From: Porphyromonadaceae bacterium UBA7141
GTDB lineage: Bacteria; Bacteroidota; Bacteroidia; Bacteroidales; Muribaculaceae
Length of the DNA: 6,818 nucleotides
Assembly (NCBI GenBank): GCA_002491945.1
Contig: DKWX01000066.1
Location: 1 to 6,818, forward strand
Direction of reading: 5' to 3'
Shown one piece after another: positions 1 through 5,307 of this stretch. The notes under the pieces were generated by a model, which was given only the letters and a program-made list of their open reading frames with translations, was not told the DNA's origin and ran no database searches. How positions within the stretch are numbered: position 1 is the first letter of the stretch; the number at the start of each line of letters is the position of its first letter. Position numbers and translations under genes: made by a program.

Positions 1-6
1 CCGCAT

Positions 7-37
7 ATTGTATAAATTAAATTTTAACACTTACTTA
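7..37 (+). repeat. 31-bp dispersed AT-rich repeat, copy A
   Basis: This element starts ATTGTATAAATTAAATTT and ends AACACTTACTTA, with one variable base between. It matches the reverse complement of 3263-3293 at 30 of 31 positions and the stretch at 1600-1630 at 26 of 31. It lies about 70 bases upstream of the Fe-S assembly gene and points toward it. The core contains an imperfect dyad (AAATT-A-AATTT). TTG at 8-10 and TACTTATG at 32-39 also loosely resemble a Bacteroidota -33/-7 pair, though with one mismatch and a 21-base spacer. It could be a regulator site, a weak promoter or a dispersed repeat; the sequence does not decide. Confidence 0.75.
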
Positions 38-107
38 TGCGTTAATAAAATGGGATGGAGCGGCGTTCAGCCACGGGATTATGTATTAATTTAAATAAGT
101 AAAATCT

Positions 108-605
108 ATGATTTCAGAAAATAAAGAGATGATTCAGCCGGACGGATCCGTGCCGGCCGGAGGTGATACTTATGTACCGGCGCCGGATTCTACGCTTGCC
201 GATGCTCTGAGCGGTGCGGCGGCCGCCGAAGCTGCAGAGACGGTGGCGGAAATAGAGACTGAGAAGGAGTCGCCCGCGGTGGAAGCCGGCAAGGAGGAAT
301 ATGCTGTGACACAGAAGGCCATCGAGATGCTGCGCACAGTCTATGATCCCGAAATCCCGGTGAATGTGTATGATCTCGGCCTGATATACCGTATTGAGTT
401 CACGGAGCCTGACCGTGTGCTTCATGTGGATATGACTCTTACGGCCCCCGGTTGCCCCGCGGCCGATTTTATTCTGGAGGATGTGCGCCAGAAACTGCTC
501 TCGATCGAAGGACCTGAAAGCGTGGATCTGCGTCTGGTATTCGAGCCGGAATGGAATCAGGACATGATGAGTGAAGAAGCTAAGCTTGAACTTGGATTTC
601 TCTGA
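108..605 (+). CDS. DUF59/MIP18-family Fe-S cluster assembly protein (SufT-like)
   Basis: The C-terminal 100 residues (about 66-165) form a DUF59/MIP18 domain. The signatures are YDPEIPVNVYDLGLIY (79-94) and MTLTAPGCPAADFI (109-122), with the family's conserved cysteine at C116. Proteins of this family help mature Fe-S proteins in the cytoplasm; the exact partner here is inferred, not seen. Residues 1-65 are an Ala/Glu/Pro-rich, low-complexity, probably disordered extension that is not part of the usual ~100-residue core. There is no clear Shine-Dalgarno before ATG 108, which is normal for Bacteroidota. An in-frame GTG at 306, preceded by AAGGAGG, could start a 99-residue core-only form. The stop codon overlaps the lpxH start by one base (TGATG), so the two genes are probably co-transcribed and translationally coupled. 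The family call is firm; the start is less certain. Confidence 0.9.
   Translation: MISENKEMIQPDGSVPAGGDTYVPAPDSTLADALSGAAAAEAAETVAEIETEKESPAVEAGKEEYAVTQKAIEMLRTVYDPEIPVNVYDLGLIYRIEFTEPDRVLHVDMTLTAPGCPAADFILEDVRQKLLSIEGPESVDLRLVFEPEWNQDMMSEEAKLELGFL
291..308 (+). promoter_or_regulatory. Internal Shine-Dalgarno plus GTG, possible second start
   Basis: A perfect AAGGAGG (291-297) lies 8 bases before an in-frame GTG (306-308, codon 67 of the gene beginning at 108). That GTG falls exactly where the conserved DUF59 core begins. The stretch may simply encode Lys-Glu-Glu in the linker. Its quality, spacing and position make it a plausible alternative or true start, although Shine-Dalgarno use is generally weak in Bacteroidota. 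Confidence 0.35.
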
Positions 606-1459
606 TGGTGCCTGAAGTTGAAGATGGGGTAGGGGCAGTGGAGCGTAAGAAAGCCTATTTCCTGAGCGACATGCACCTCGGAGCCTCCTATCTGGAGGAT
701 TCGCGCACTGCCGAGCGTCGGGTAGTGGCCTTTCTGGATTCCATCAAGGAAGATGCCGCCGAAATATATCTGCTCGGCGATGTGCTCGACTATTGGTATG
801 AGTACCGCTATGTGGTGCCCAAAGGGTATGTACGCTTCTTCGGTAAACTTGCGGAGCTTACAGATGCCGGCGTGCGGGTGGTGTGGCTTATCGGCAATCA
901 TGACATATGGATTTTCGATTATCTCCCCTCGGAACTTGGTGTGGAGGTGGTAGACGGTGTGCTTGACCGTGAGATACTCGGCCGTCGCATGGTTATGGCG
1001 CATGGCGATGGTGTGTGGCAGTCGTCATGGCGGTTCAGTCTGCTGCGCGGTCTGTTCCGCAATAAGGTGTGCCAGCGACTGTTTGCAGGGATTCATCCTC
1101 GCTGGACAGTGCCGTTCGCCTACTCATGGAGCCGTCATAGCCGTCATAGCGGCACCCCCGAACTGATTCGCCGTGAGGCAGAGCGATGCCGCCGTAAGTC
1201 AGAAGGTGGTGGATTGCCCGAGAATGTGGCGCGTCTGCGTCGATTCAGCGAGGAATATGCGGGCGGTCATCCCGGATGTGGCTATTTTCTGTATGGCCAT
1301 CTTCATCAGCTGATACGCGAGCGGATGGCATGCGGAGCTGAAATGATAGTGCTCGGTGAGTGGCTTACACTTTTCAGCTATGCCGTGTTTGACGGGCGGG
1401 AAATGAGCCTCTGGCGTTGGCACGATGGAAAGCCGCAACAAATCCAGGGAAGCTGCTAA
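605..1459 (+). CDS. lpxH: UDP-2,3-diacylglucosamine diphosphatase (LpxH type)
   Basis: This enzyme hydrolyses UDP-2,3-diacylglucosamine to lipid X and UMP, the fourth step of lipid A synthesis, at the inner face of the cytoplasmic membrane. All metallophosphoesterase blocks are present: SDMHLG (D22, H24), LLGDVLDYWYE (D59, D62), IGNHD (N98, H99), MAHGDG (H133) and YGHLH (H232, H234). They correspond to the two-metal ligands of E. coli LpxH. The Arg-rich stretch at 143-213 lies in the insert region that caps the active site in LpxH. At 284 residues it is longer than the roughly 240 of E. coli, with about 14 extra residues before the first strand. The ATG overlaps the upstream stop codon by one base, and GTG 608 is a possible alternative start. 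LpxH is favoured over a generic phosphoesterase because of the GDVLDYWYE block and the cap; LpxH2-like paralogues cannot be excluded. Confidence 0.88.
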   Translation: MVPEVEDGVGAVERKKAYFLSDMHLGASYLEDSRTAERRVVAFLDSIKEDAAEIYLLGDVLDYWYEYRYVVPKGYVRFFGKLAELTDAGVRVVWLIGNHDIWIFDYLPSELGVEVVDGVLDREILGRRMVMAHGDGVWQSSWRFSLLRGLFRNKVCQRLFAGIHPRWTVPFAYSWSRHSRHSGTPELIRREAERCRRKSEGGGLPENVARLRRFSEEYAGGHPGCGYFLYGHLHQLIRERMACGAEMIVLGEWLTLFSYAVFDGREMSLWRWHDGKPQQIQGSC

Positions 1460-1496
1460 GCGAGTATCCCGGCAAATCCAGACATTTTTAAAGTTA

Positions 1497-1536
1497 CCGG
1501 AAGTGGCTTCTTTTTGCCGCTTCCGGCTTGTTGTTG
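1497..1536 (+). terminator. Hairpin terminator after lpxH
   Basis: An 11-bp stem (1497-1507 with 1516-1526, CCGGAAGTGGC against GCCGCTTCCGG, one G-U pair) closes an 8-base T-rich loop 37 bases after the lpxH stop. It is followed by a T/G-rich run (CTTGTTGTTG) rather than a clean T-tract. The stem is strong, so it probably ends the Fe-S assembly/lpxH transcript, but the imperfect tail lowers certainty. Confidence 0.65.
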
Positions 1537-1599
1537 AGCAGAGTATGTTCATACTCTCCGTCACTCCGCACCGGGACCGACTAAAAGACAAGCCGACAT

Positions 1600-1655
1600 A
1601 ATGTATAAATCAAATTTGTAGACTTGCTTAAAAATCAAGTTTGGACACTTACTTA
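1600..1655 (+). repeat. Dispersed AT-rich repeat, tandem diverged copy C
   Basis: Bases 1600-1630 match the 31-base element of copies A and B at 26 of 31 positions against copy B. Immediately after it, 1634-1655 repeats the last 22 bases of the element (19 of 22 against copy B), giving a 25-base period. The unit ends in ACTTGCTTA the first time and ACTTACTTA the second. The array precedes the small-RNA promoter by about 100 bases and has the same orientation as that promoter. Iterated half-elements like this would suit a protein-binding site, but no protein is identified. Confidence 0.65.
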
Positions 1656-1673
1656 ACACTTTTTTATATGAAG

Positions 1674-1737
1674 CAAATGTGTTATTCAAAAATTAAGGGA
1701 TGTGGCCGGGTTAAATATATGTTGTACAACACATTTG
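1674..1737. promoter_or_regulatory. Operator-like dyad region
   Basis: A perfect 10-base inverted repeat (CAAATGTGTT at 1674-1683, AACACATTTG at 1728-1737) is separated by 44 bases. Overlapping the right arm is a perfect 12-base palindrome, TGTTGTACAACA, at 1720-1731. The region ends 21 bases before the -33 box of the small-RNA promoter, a usual place for a dimeric helix-turn-helix regulator to bind. Which regulator, if any, is unknown. Confidence 0.4.
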
Positions 1738-1758
1738 TAACTTTTTGTCAATAAAAAT

Positions 1759-1789
1759 TTTGCGGAATCGAAATAAAGCGCTACCTTTG
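1759..1789 (+). promoter_or_regulatory. Bacteroidota-type promoter (TTTG-N19-TACCTTTG)
   Basis: TTTG at 1759-1762 and TACCTTTG at 1782-1789 are separated by 19 bases. This is a full match to the Bacteroidota primary-sigma consensus (TTTG, 19-21 bases, TAnnTTTG). It predicts a transcription start near 1794-1797. No protein-coding gene follows on this strand for more than 300 bases, so the promoter appears to serve the short transcript that ends at about 1890. Confidence 0.8.
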
Positions 1790-1795
1790 CATCGA

Positions 1796-1890
1796 ACCTA
1801 TAACAATCTTTTTTACCTTAAGATTTTTTACCTGTAGAAACTTATCAAAAAGGGTGCGACCGCTGAGGTTATCACCCTTTTTACTTTTTT
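1796..1890 (+). ncRNA. Candidate small RNA, about 95 nt, orphan
   Basis: A consensus promoter and a strong terminator bracket a short stretch without a plausible reading frame. The 5' half carries two identical TTTTTTACCT segments (1809-1818 and 1824-1833, 15-base period) and a small AATCTT/AAGATT hairpin (1805-1810 with 1820-1825). It therefore exposes U-rich and ACCU-containing single strands that could pair with mRNA. The 3' half is the terminator hairpin with an inner GACC/GGTT stem. No plus-strand gene lies just downstream, so an attenuator leader is unlikely. The architecture resembles families such as Bacteroidales-1 RNA (promoter-to-terminator, Bacteroidales only), but I cannot confirm membership. 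The exact 5' end is predicted. Confidence 0.6.
1847..1890 (+). terminator. Rho-independent terminator of the small RNA
   Basis: The perfect 10-bp arms AAAAAGGGTG (1847-1856) and CACCCTTTTT (1873-1882) enclose a further 4-bp stem with a GCTGA loop. T-rich sequence continues through TTTTT at 1878-1882 and TTTTTT at 1885-1890. Because A-rich and T-rich arms flank the GC core, it could also work in reverse, for transcripts arriving from the minus-strand unit that ends at 2159. Confidence 0.8.
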
Positions 1891-2158
1891 ATACGCCATA
1901 TTGGTGATCCGAAATATCAGACGACCAAATGTCAGGCGACTATAAGTTATAACCCGTTACCCAATATCTGTTAACGCTTGGCCACCCCAATGTCGTTGAC
2001 AATATTGGGGAACGTGCTCTAAGATTCAAGTAAATTGGATTCAGATTTGTGCGCATGGCGATAACCGCCGCATTCATTCCTCCCGGAGATGTGGCGTATG
2101 AACAGGGCCATATGATAGCACGTGGTGATATTGAGGCCGGAGATGGAGATGATTCCGG
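1891..2158. other. Intergenic region without a supported gene
   Basis: This lies between the small-RNA terminator and the stop of the small membrane protein gene, which are convergent. It contains direct repeats TCAGACGAC (1917-1925) and TCAGGCGAC (1932-1940), an ATATTGG/CCAATAT inverted pair (1898-1904 and 1961-1967), and a hairpin CCCCAAT/ATTGGGG (1985-1991 with 2004-2010). The hairpin sits about 150 bases after the minus-strand stop and has no T-tract. Short open frames cross the region on both strands, but none has a recognisable protein, promoter or start context. Confidence 0.5.
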
Positions 2159-2344
2159 TCAGAATTGCTGCCTCTTTCTGATGAAAATAGACAAGGCGAT
2201 GCAAATAGCGACATCGAATATGACAAACGCAGTCACTTGCCAGCCACGTCCGGCCATTATCAAATCCGGGCCGAAGAATATGGCCATTGTCATGCCATAA
2301 ATGAGTAGTAAGGCAGGAAGCCAGATGTAGCGATATTTTTTCAT
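2159..2344 (-). CDS. Small two-helix membrane protein, unknown function
   Basis: This encodes 61 residues with two hydrophobic segments, about residues 7-24 (IWLPALLLIYGMTMAIFF) and 36-55 (WQVTAFVIFDVAICIALSIF). They are joined by a short GPDLIMAGRG loop, and a basic RKRQ tail follows. By the positive-inside rule (KKYRY at the N-terminus, RKRQ at the C-terminus) both ends would face the cytoplasm. It starts 22 bases after the exonuclease stop on the same strand, so it is probably co-transcribed as the second gene of that unit. There is no Shine-Dalgarno. I do not recognise a named family. The coherent membrane topology and tight spacing argue that it is real, while its role is unknown. Confidence 0.65.
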   Translation of the reverse strand: MKKYRYIWLPALLLIYGMTMAIFFGPDLIMAGRGWQVTAFVIFDVAICIALSIFIRKRQQF

Positions 2345-2366
2345 GGCGGGTCGGTAGAGGGTGAAA

Positions 2367-3062
2367 TCAGAGAGTGTCGGCCGATGTGGTCATCTGAGTC
2401 GAGAGAGGCGGAGTGTTGTCTTCAGTGGCGATGGGTTGCCGGTAGGGCGATTGCTCCGGTATGAAGAGTCCGGAGGAGAGGGTATCGTAAATCTGTATGC
2501 AGCTGAGAGCATCGAAGGCCGCATAAGTCTGCTGGCTCTGCGTAAGTGTTTTGGCTTCCCAGTTTGTGAGGCGCTGCCCTTTAGAGATGCGTCGGCCGAA
2601 GAGAATTCCGTAAATTCGAGAGAGAGAGTTGTCGGCGATATTAAACTGTTTTACGTAAGGCTGTAGGTCGATGAATCCTTTGGGGTCGAGTGTATAGATA
2701 CGGTGCAGATTATGGAAGTCATCGTGCAGTGACACTCCGATTTTCAGTTTATTCTCATCCTCAAGGATATCTTTCACGCTCTGAGGCAATCCAATCATAT
2801 TGAGGCGGAACAGAAAGCACTCATCGCGAGTTGAGAGTTGCAGCAGAGATACCTGAAAGCACTGACCTTTCTTGAAACTTGGGCGTGTCTCAGTGTCAAA
2901 ACCGATTATTTCGGCGTTGCGCAGAGTCTCCACAGCTTCGTCAATCTTTTCGGGGGAATCGATAAGATGGATGCGGCCATGATATTCGGCGGCGGGCAGT
3001 TGCGCCAGATCGGCCTTTGAGATGCTGACTAAGTATTGCGACGTTTCAGATGTAGATGGCAT
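2367..3062 (-). CDS. DEDDy-type 3'-5' exonuclease domain protein
   Basis: This is a single RNase D/WRN-like exonuclease domain that would remove nucleotides from 3' ends of RNA or DNA using two metal ions; the substrate is unknown. Counting from ATG 3062 (231 residues), Exo I is GFDTETRP (D56, E58), Exo II is GVSLHDDFHNL (metal ligand most likely D115), and Exo III is YAAFD (Y180, D184), so all DEDDy residues are present. There is no HRDC domain as in true RNase D, and the last 30 residues are Ser/Thr/Pro-rich. The frame stays open to an upstream ATG at 3152. I prefer 3062 because the extra 30 residues look unlike the fold and the domain begins shortly after 3062. ATG 3152 would sit only about 10 bases after the predicted transcription start. 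It is probably the first gene of a two-gene unit with the small membrane protein. Confidence 0.87.
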   Translation of the reverse strand: MPSTSETSQYLVSISKADLAQLPAAEYHGRIHLIDSPEKIDEAVETLRNAEIIGFDTETRPSFKKGQCFQVSLLQLSTRDECFLFRLNMIGLPQSVKDILEDENKLKIGVSLHDDFHNLHRIYTLDPKGFIDLQPYVKQFNIADNSLSRIYGILFGRRISKGQRLTNWEAKTLTQSQQTYAAFDALSCIQIYDTLSSGLFIPEQSPYRQPIATEDNTPPLSTQMTTSADTL

Positions 3063-3169
3063 AAGAGGATGGGTTGTAAAAAAAAGCCAGCTGCCGGGGA
3101 TGCGTGAGAGAGAATGCTTGCTGAGAGAGAGACGTTGGGGGAGAGGATTCATTCCCGAATTGCGTTATG

Positions 3170-3199
3170 CAAAATTAATAAAAAATTAGGTAAAACCAA
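3170..3199 (-). promoter_or_regulatory. Promoter for the exonuclease unit
   Basis: Read on the minus strand, TAATTTTG (3177-3170) is a full TAnnTTTG -7 box. TTG lies 19 bases upstream (3199-3197) as the -33 element. The predicted transcription start is about 3162-3165. That gives a leader of roughly 100 bases to ATG 3062, or about 10 to ATG 3152. Confidence 0.7.
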
Positions 3200-3262
3200 T
3201 CTTTTCAATTGATTTTTTTTGAAATGGGAGGTTGTGAATAATTAATGTAAATAAAGAAGCCG

Positions 3263-3293
3263 TAAGTAAGTGTTCAAATTTAATTTATACAAT
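3263..3293 (-). repeat. 31-bp dispersed AT-rich repeat, copy B
   Basis: On the minus strand this is the 31-base element of copy A with a single change (G for T at position 19). It lies between the bioD terminator (3331-3379) and the exonuclease promoter, ending 63 bases before the -33 box, and it points toward the exonuclease. In this copy the G creates TAAATTTG, a match to the TAnnTTTG -7 consensus, but no -33 box lies at the right distance. Confidence 0.75.
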
Positions 3294-3330
3294 CTGGGGA
3301 CTCCTATGCTGTGACGTCATGTGAGGGAAT

Positions 3331-3379
3331 TGTAAAGAAACGCGCTCCCTGACCGATTGGGACGGTCGGCGGGAGCGCG
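3331..3379 (-). terminator. Rho-independent terminator of glyA-bioD
   Basis: A perfect 9-bp GC-rich stem (CGCGCTCCC at 3341-3349 with GGGAGCGCG at 3371-3379) is extended by an inner GACCG/CGGTC stem (3351-3355 with 3363-3367). On the minus strand it begins 12 bases after the bioD stop and is followed by TTTCTTT. This is a strong intrinsic terminator closing the glyA-bioD transcript. Confidence 0.85.
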
Positions 3380-3391
3380 AATGTAAGCGAT

Positions 3392-4033
3392 TCACGGCAC
3401 TTCTACTTTCTGCGGCATGTCGAGCCAGCGTGCGTCGGGGAAGTGACGTCTGACATAGCGGCGCATGTACAGGCGAGCATCAGCGGCCAGGTCTGCATCG
3501 GAATCGAAGTGAGGGTTGTAGATTACGGCATATAGTTCAAGTCCGCGCCTCTCAATAGCCTCAAGGGCGAGCAGAGTGTCGGATATTGAGCCGAGCCGTC
3601 CGTTGGTGACCAGCGCCATGGGGAGCTGTCGCTCCGAGATGTAGTCAATAGTCAGGCGGTCGTCGGAAATCGGTACCATCAATCCGCCCGCGCCTTCGAT
3701 GAGCACCACATCATACTGGCGTGTCAGCGCTCTGGTTGATTCAGCAATGATGGCTGTATCCACCTCCTTGCCATCAAGCCTGGCCGCATAGTGCGGCGAC
3801 GCCGGATAGGAGAATATTATGGGGCAGGTGATGTGCAGCATGTCGGGGTTCTGCAGCGGGATTCCCATGATGCGTCGGTGCAACAGGATATCCTCGCTCA
3901 TGTCACGGTTGCCGGTCTGAATGAATTTCTGCGTGATTACAGATTTACCTTCGCGCATGAATTCAGAGGCCAGCCATCCGGTGGCCCATGACTTGCCGAT
4001 GTCGGTGCCTATACCACTGATGAATATTACCAT
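3392..4033 (-). CDS. bioD: ATP-dependent dethiobiotin synthetase
   Basis: BioD closes the ureido ring of dethiobiotin from 7,8-diaminopelargonic acid, CO2 and ATP in the cytoplasm, the step before biotin synthase. The P-loop is GIGTDIGKS (7-15, K14). TQKFIQTG (34-41) carries the substrate lysine K36, PASPHYAA (77-84) holds the SPH block, and VLIEGAGGLMVP (110-121) is the second nucleotide/Mg motif with E113. At 213 residues it is slightly shorter than the E. coli enzyme (about 225), and no essential block is missing. The ATG lies inside the glyA stop region, overlapping by 7 bases, which suggests translational coupling. No other biotin genes are in the window, so bioD is separated here from any bioABF cluster the genome may have. 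Confidence 0.93.
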   Translation of the reverse strand: MVIFISGIGTDIGKSWATGWLASEFMREGKSVITQKFIQTGNRDMSEDILLHRRIMGIPLQNPDMLHITCPIIFSYPASPHYAARLDGKEVDTAIIAESTRALTRQYDVVLIEGAGGLMVPISDDRLTIDYISERQLPMALVTNGRLGSISDTLLALEAIERRGLELYAVIYNPHFDSDADLAADARLYMRRYVRRHFPDARWLDMPQKVEVP

Positions 4034-5307
4034 GCGAACATGGGGTATTCGTTCATCATCTCGTTGACTTCCTGACGGACTTCCTTGATTACAGTCTCAT
4101 TGTCGGCATTGGAGAGAACGCGGTCGATAAGTCCGGCGATAGTCTCCATCATTTCCTCTTTGGCGCCGCGTGTGGTGATGGCGGCGGTGCCGAAGCGCAG
4201 ACCTGAGGTGAGGAACGGAGATCGGGAATCGTAGGGCACCATGTTCTTATTGGCAGTGATGTCGGCCTCTACGAGAACGCGCTCGGCCTTTTTGCCAGAC
4301 ATGTCGGGGAATTTGGTGCGGAGGTCAACGAGCATGCAGTGGTTGTCGGTACCGTCGGAGATGATCTTATATCCACGGCGTATCAAGGCATCGGCCAGAG
4401 CTGCGGCATTCTTCTGCACCTGCACGGCATACTCCTTCCATTCGGGCTGGAGGCATTCGCCGAAGGCCACAGCCTTTGCAGCGATCACATGTTCGAGCGG
4501 ACCGCCCTGCACACCGGGGAATACGGCAGAGTCGAGCAGAGCCGACATCTTCTTGACCTCACCTTTGGGAGTGGTCTTGCCCCAGGGGTTGTCGAAGTCC
4601 TTGCCCATAAGGATGAGGCCGCCGCGCGGACCGCGGAGTGTCTTGTGGGTGGTGGTGGTGACGATATGTGCGTGCTTCACGGGGTTTTCGAGCAGACCGG
4701 CGGCGATAAGACCTGCGGGGTGGGCCATGTCGACCATAAAGATGGCGCCGATTTCATCGGCGAGCTTGCGGATGCGTGCGTAGTCCCATTCGCGGCTGTA
4801 GGCGGATGCGCCGGCGATGATGAGTTTGGGGCGTTCGGCGCGTGCCTTCTCCTCCATTTCCTCATAGTTGACGCGACCTGTCTCGGCCTCTACAGTGTAA
4901 GAGATGGGGCGGAACATCAGGCCCGAGAAATTGACCGGGCTGCCGTGGCTGAGGTGACCGCCGTGGCTGAGGTCCATACCCATGAAAGTGTCGCCGGGCT
5001 CAAGGCAGGCCATGAATACGGCCATATTGGCCTGTGCGCCGCTGTGGGGCTGCACATTGGCCCATTCTGCGCCGAAGAGCTTCTTGGCGCGTTCGATGGC
5101 GAGGTTTTCGGCCTCGTCGACCACCTGGCAACCGCCGTAATAGCGTTTCCCCGGATAGCCTTCAGCATATTTATTGGTGAGGCAAGAACCCATGGCGCGC
5201 ATTACCTCGTCGCTGACGAAGTTCTCACTTGCGATAAGCTCGATTCCGCGACGCTGGCGGAGGTGCTCACGGTCGATGATTTCAAAAATCTCGTTGTCTC
5301 TTTTCAT
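4027..5307 (-). CDS. glyA: Serine hydroxymethyltransferase
   Basis: This PLP enzyme interconverts serine plus tetrahydrofolate and glycine plus 5,10-methylene-tetrahydrofolate, supplying one-carbon units for purine, thymidylate and methionine synthesis. It is 426 residues, a normal bacterial length. Landmarks are IELIASENF (22-30), NKYAEGYPGKRYYGG (45-59, Y57), ANVQPHSGAQAN (83-94), MVDMAHPAGL (191-200, with D193 and H196 around the cofactor) and VTTTTHKTLRGPRGG (216-230), where K222 is the Schiff-base lysine. The protein is complete and undisturbed. It is the first gene of an operon with bioD, preceded by its own -7 box and a roughly 85-base leader able to fold, so it may be controlled at the RNA level. 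A sampled 60-base stretch (4561-4620) is 58% GC, typical of a well-expressed core gene here. Confidence 0.97.
   Translation of the reverse strand: MKRDNEIFEIIDREHLRQRRGIELIASENFVSDEVMRAMGSCLTNKYAEGYPGKRYYGGCQVVDEAENLAIERAKKLFGAEWANVQPHSGAQANMAVFMACLEPGDTFMGMDLSHGGHLSHGSPVNFSGLMFRPISYTVEAETGRVNYEEMEEKARAERPKLIIAGASAYSREWDYARIRKLADEIGAIFMVDMAHPAGLIAAGLLENPVKHAHIVTTTTHKTLRGPRGGLILMGKDFDNPWGKTTPKGEVKKMSALLDSAVFPGVQGGPLEHVIAAKAVAFGECLQPEWKEYAVQVQKNAAALADALIRRGYKIISDGTDNHCMLVDLRTKFPDMSGKKAERVLVEADITANKNMVPYDSRSPFLTSGLRFGTAAITTRGAKEEMMETIAGLIDRVLSNADNETVIKEVRQEVNEMMNEYPMFAW

Noticed and set aside
1199..1591. A 130-codon minus-strand frame opposite the lpxH 3' end
   Set aside because: It overlaps lpxH antisense, runs through the terminator hairpin, and has a composition unlike a real protein.
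2019..2204. A 61-codon minus-strand frame overlapping the end of the small membrane protein gene
   Set aside because: It overlaps in another frame, has no clear start context, and lacks a coherent hydrophobic or domain pattern. I also considered a frameshifted extension of the membrane protein, but the first frame already ends naturally after a basic tail.
2049..2300. An 83-codon plus-strand frame
   Set aside because: It is antisense to the small membrane protein gene and has no recognisable features.
7..3293. Insertion-sequence ends or a MITE formed by the oppositely oriented 31-base copies at 7-37 and 3263-3293
   Set aside because: The enclosed 3.2 kb holds housekeeping genes and no transposase, there is no matching target-site duplication beside the copies, and a third diverged copy lies inside. 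A composite transposon is therefore unsupported.
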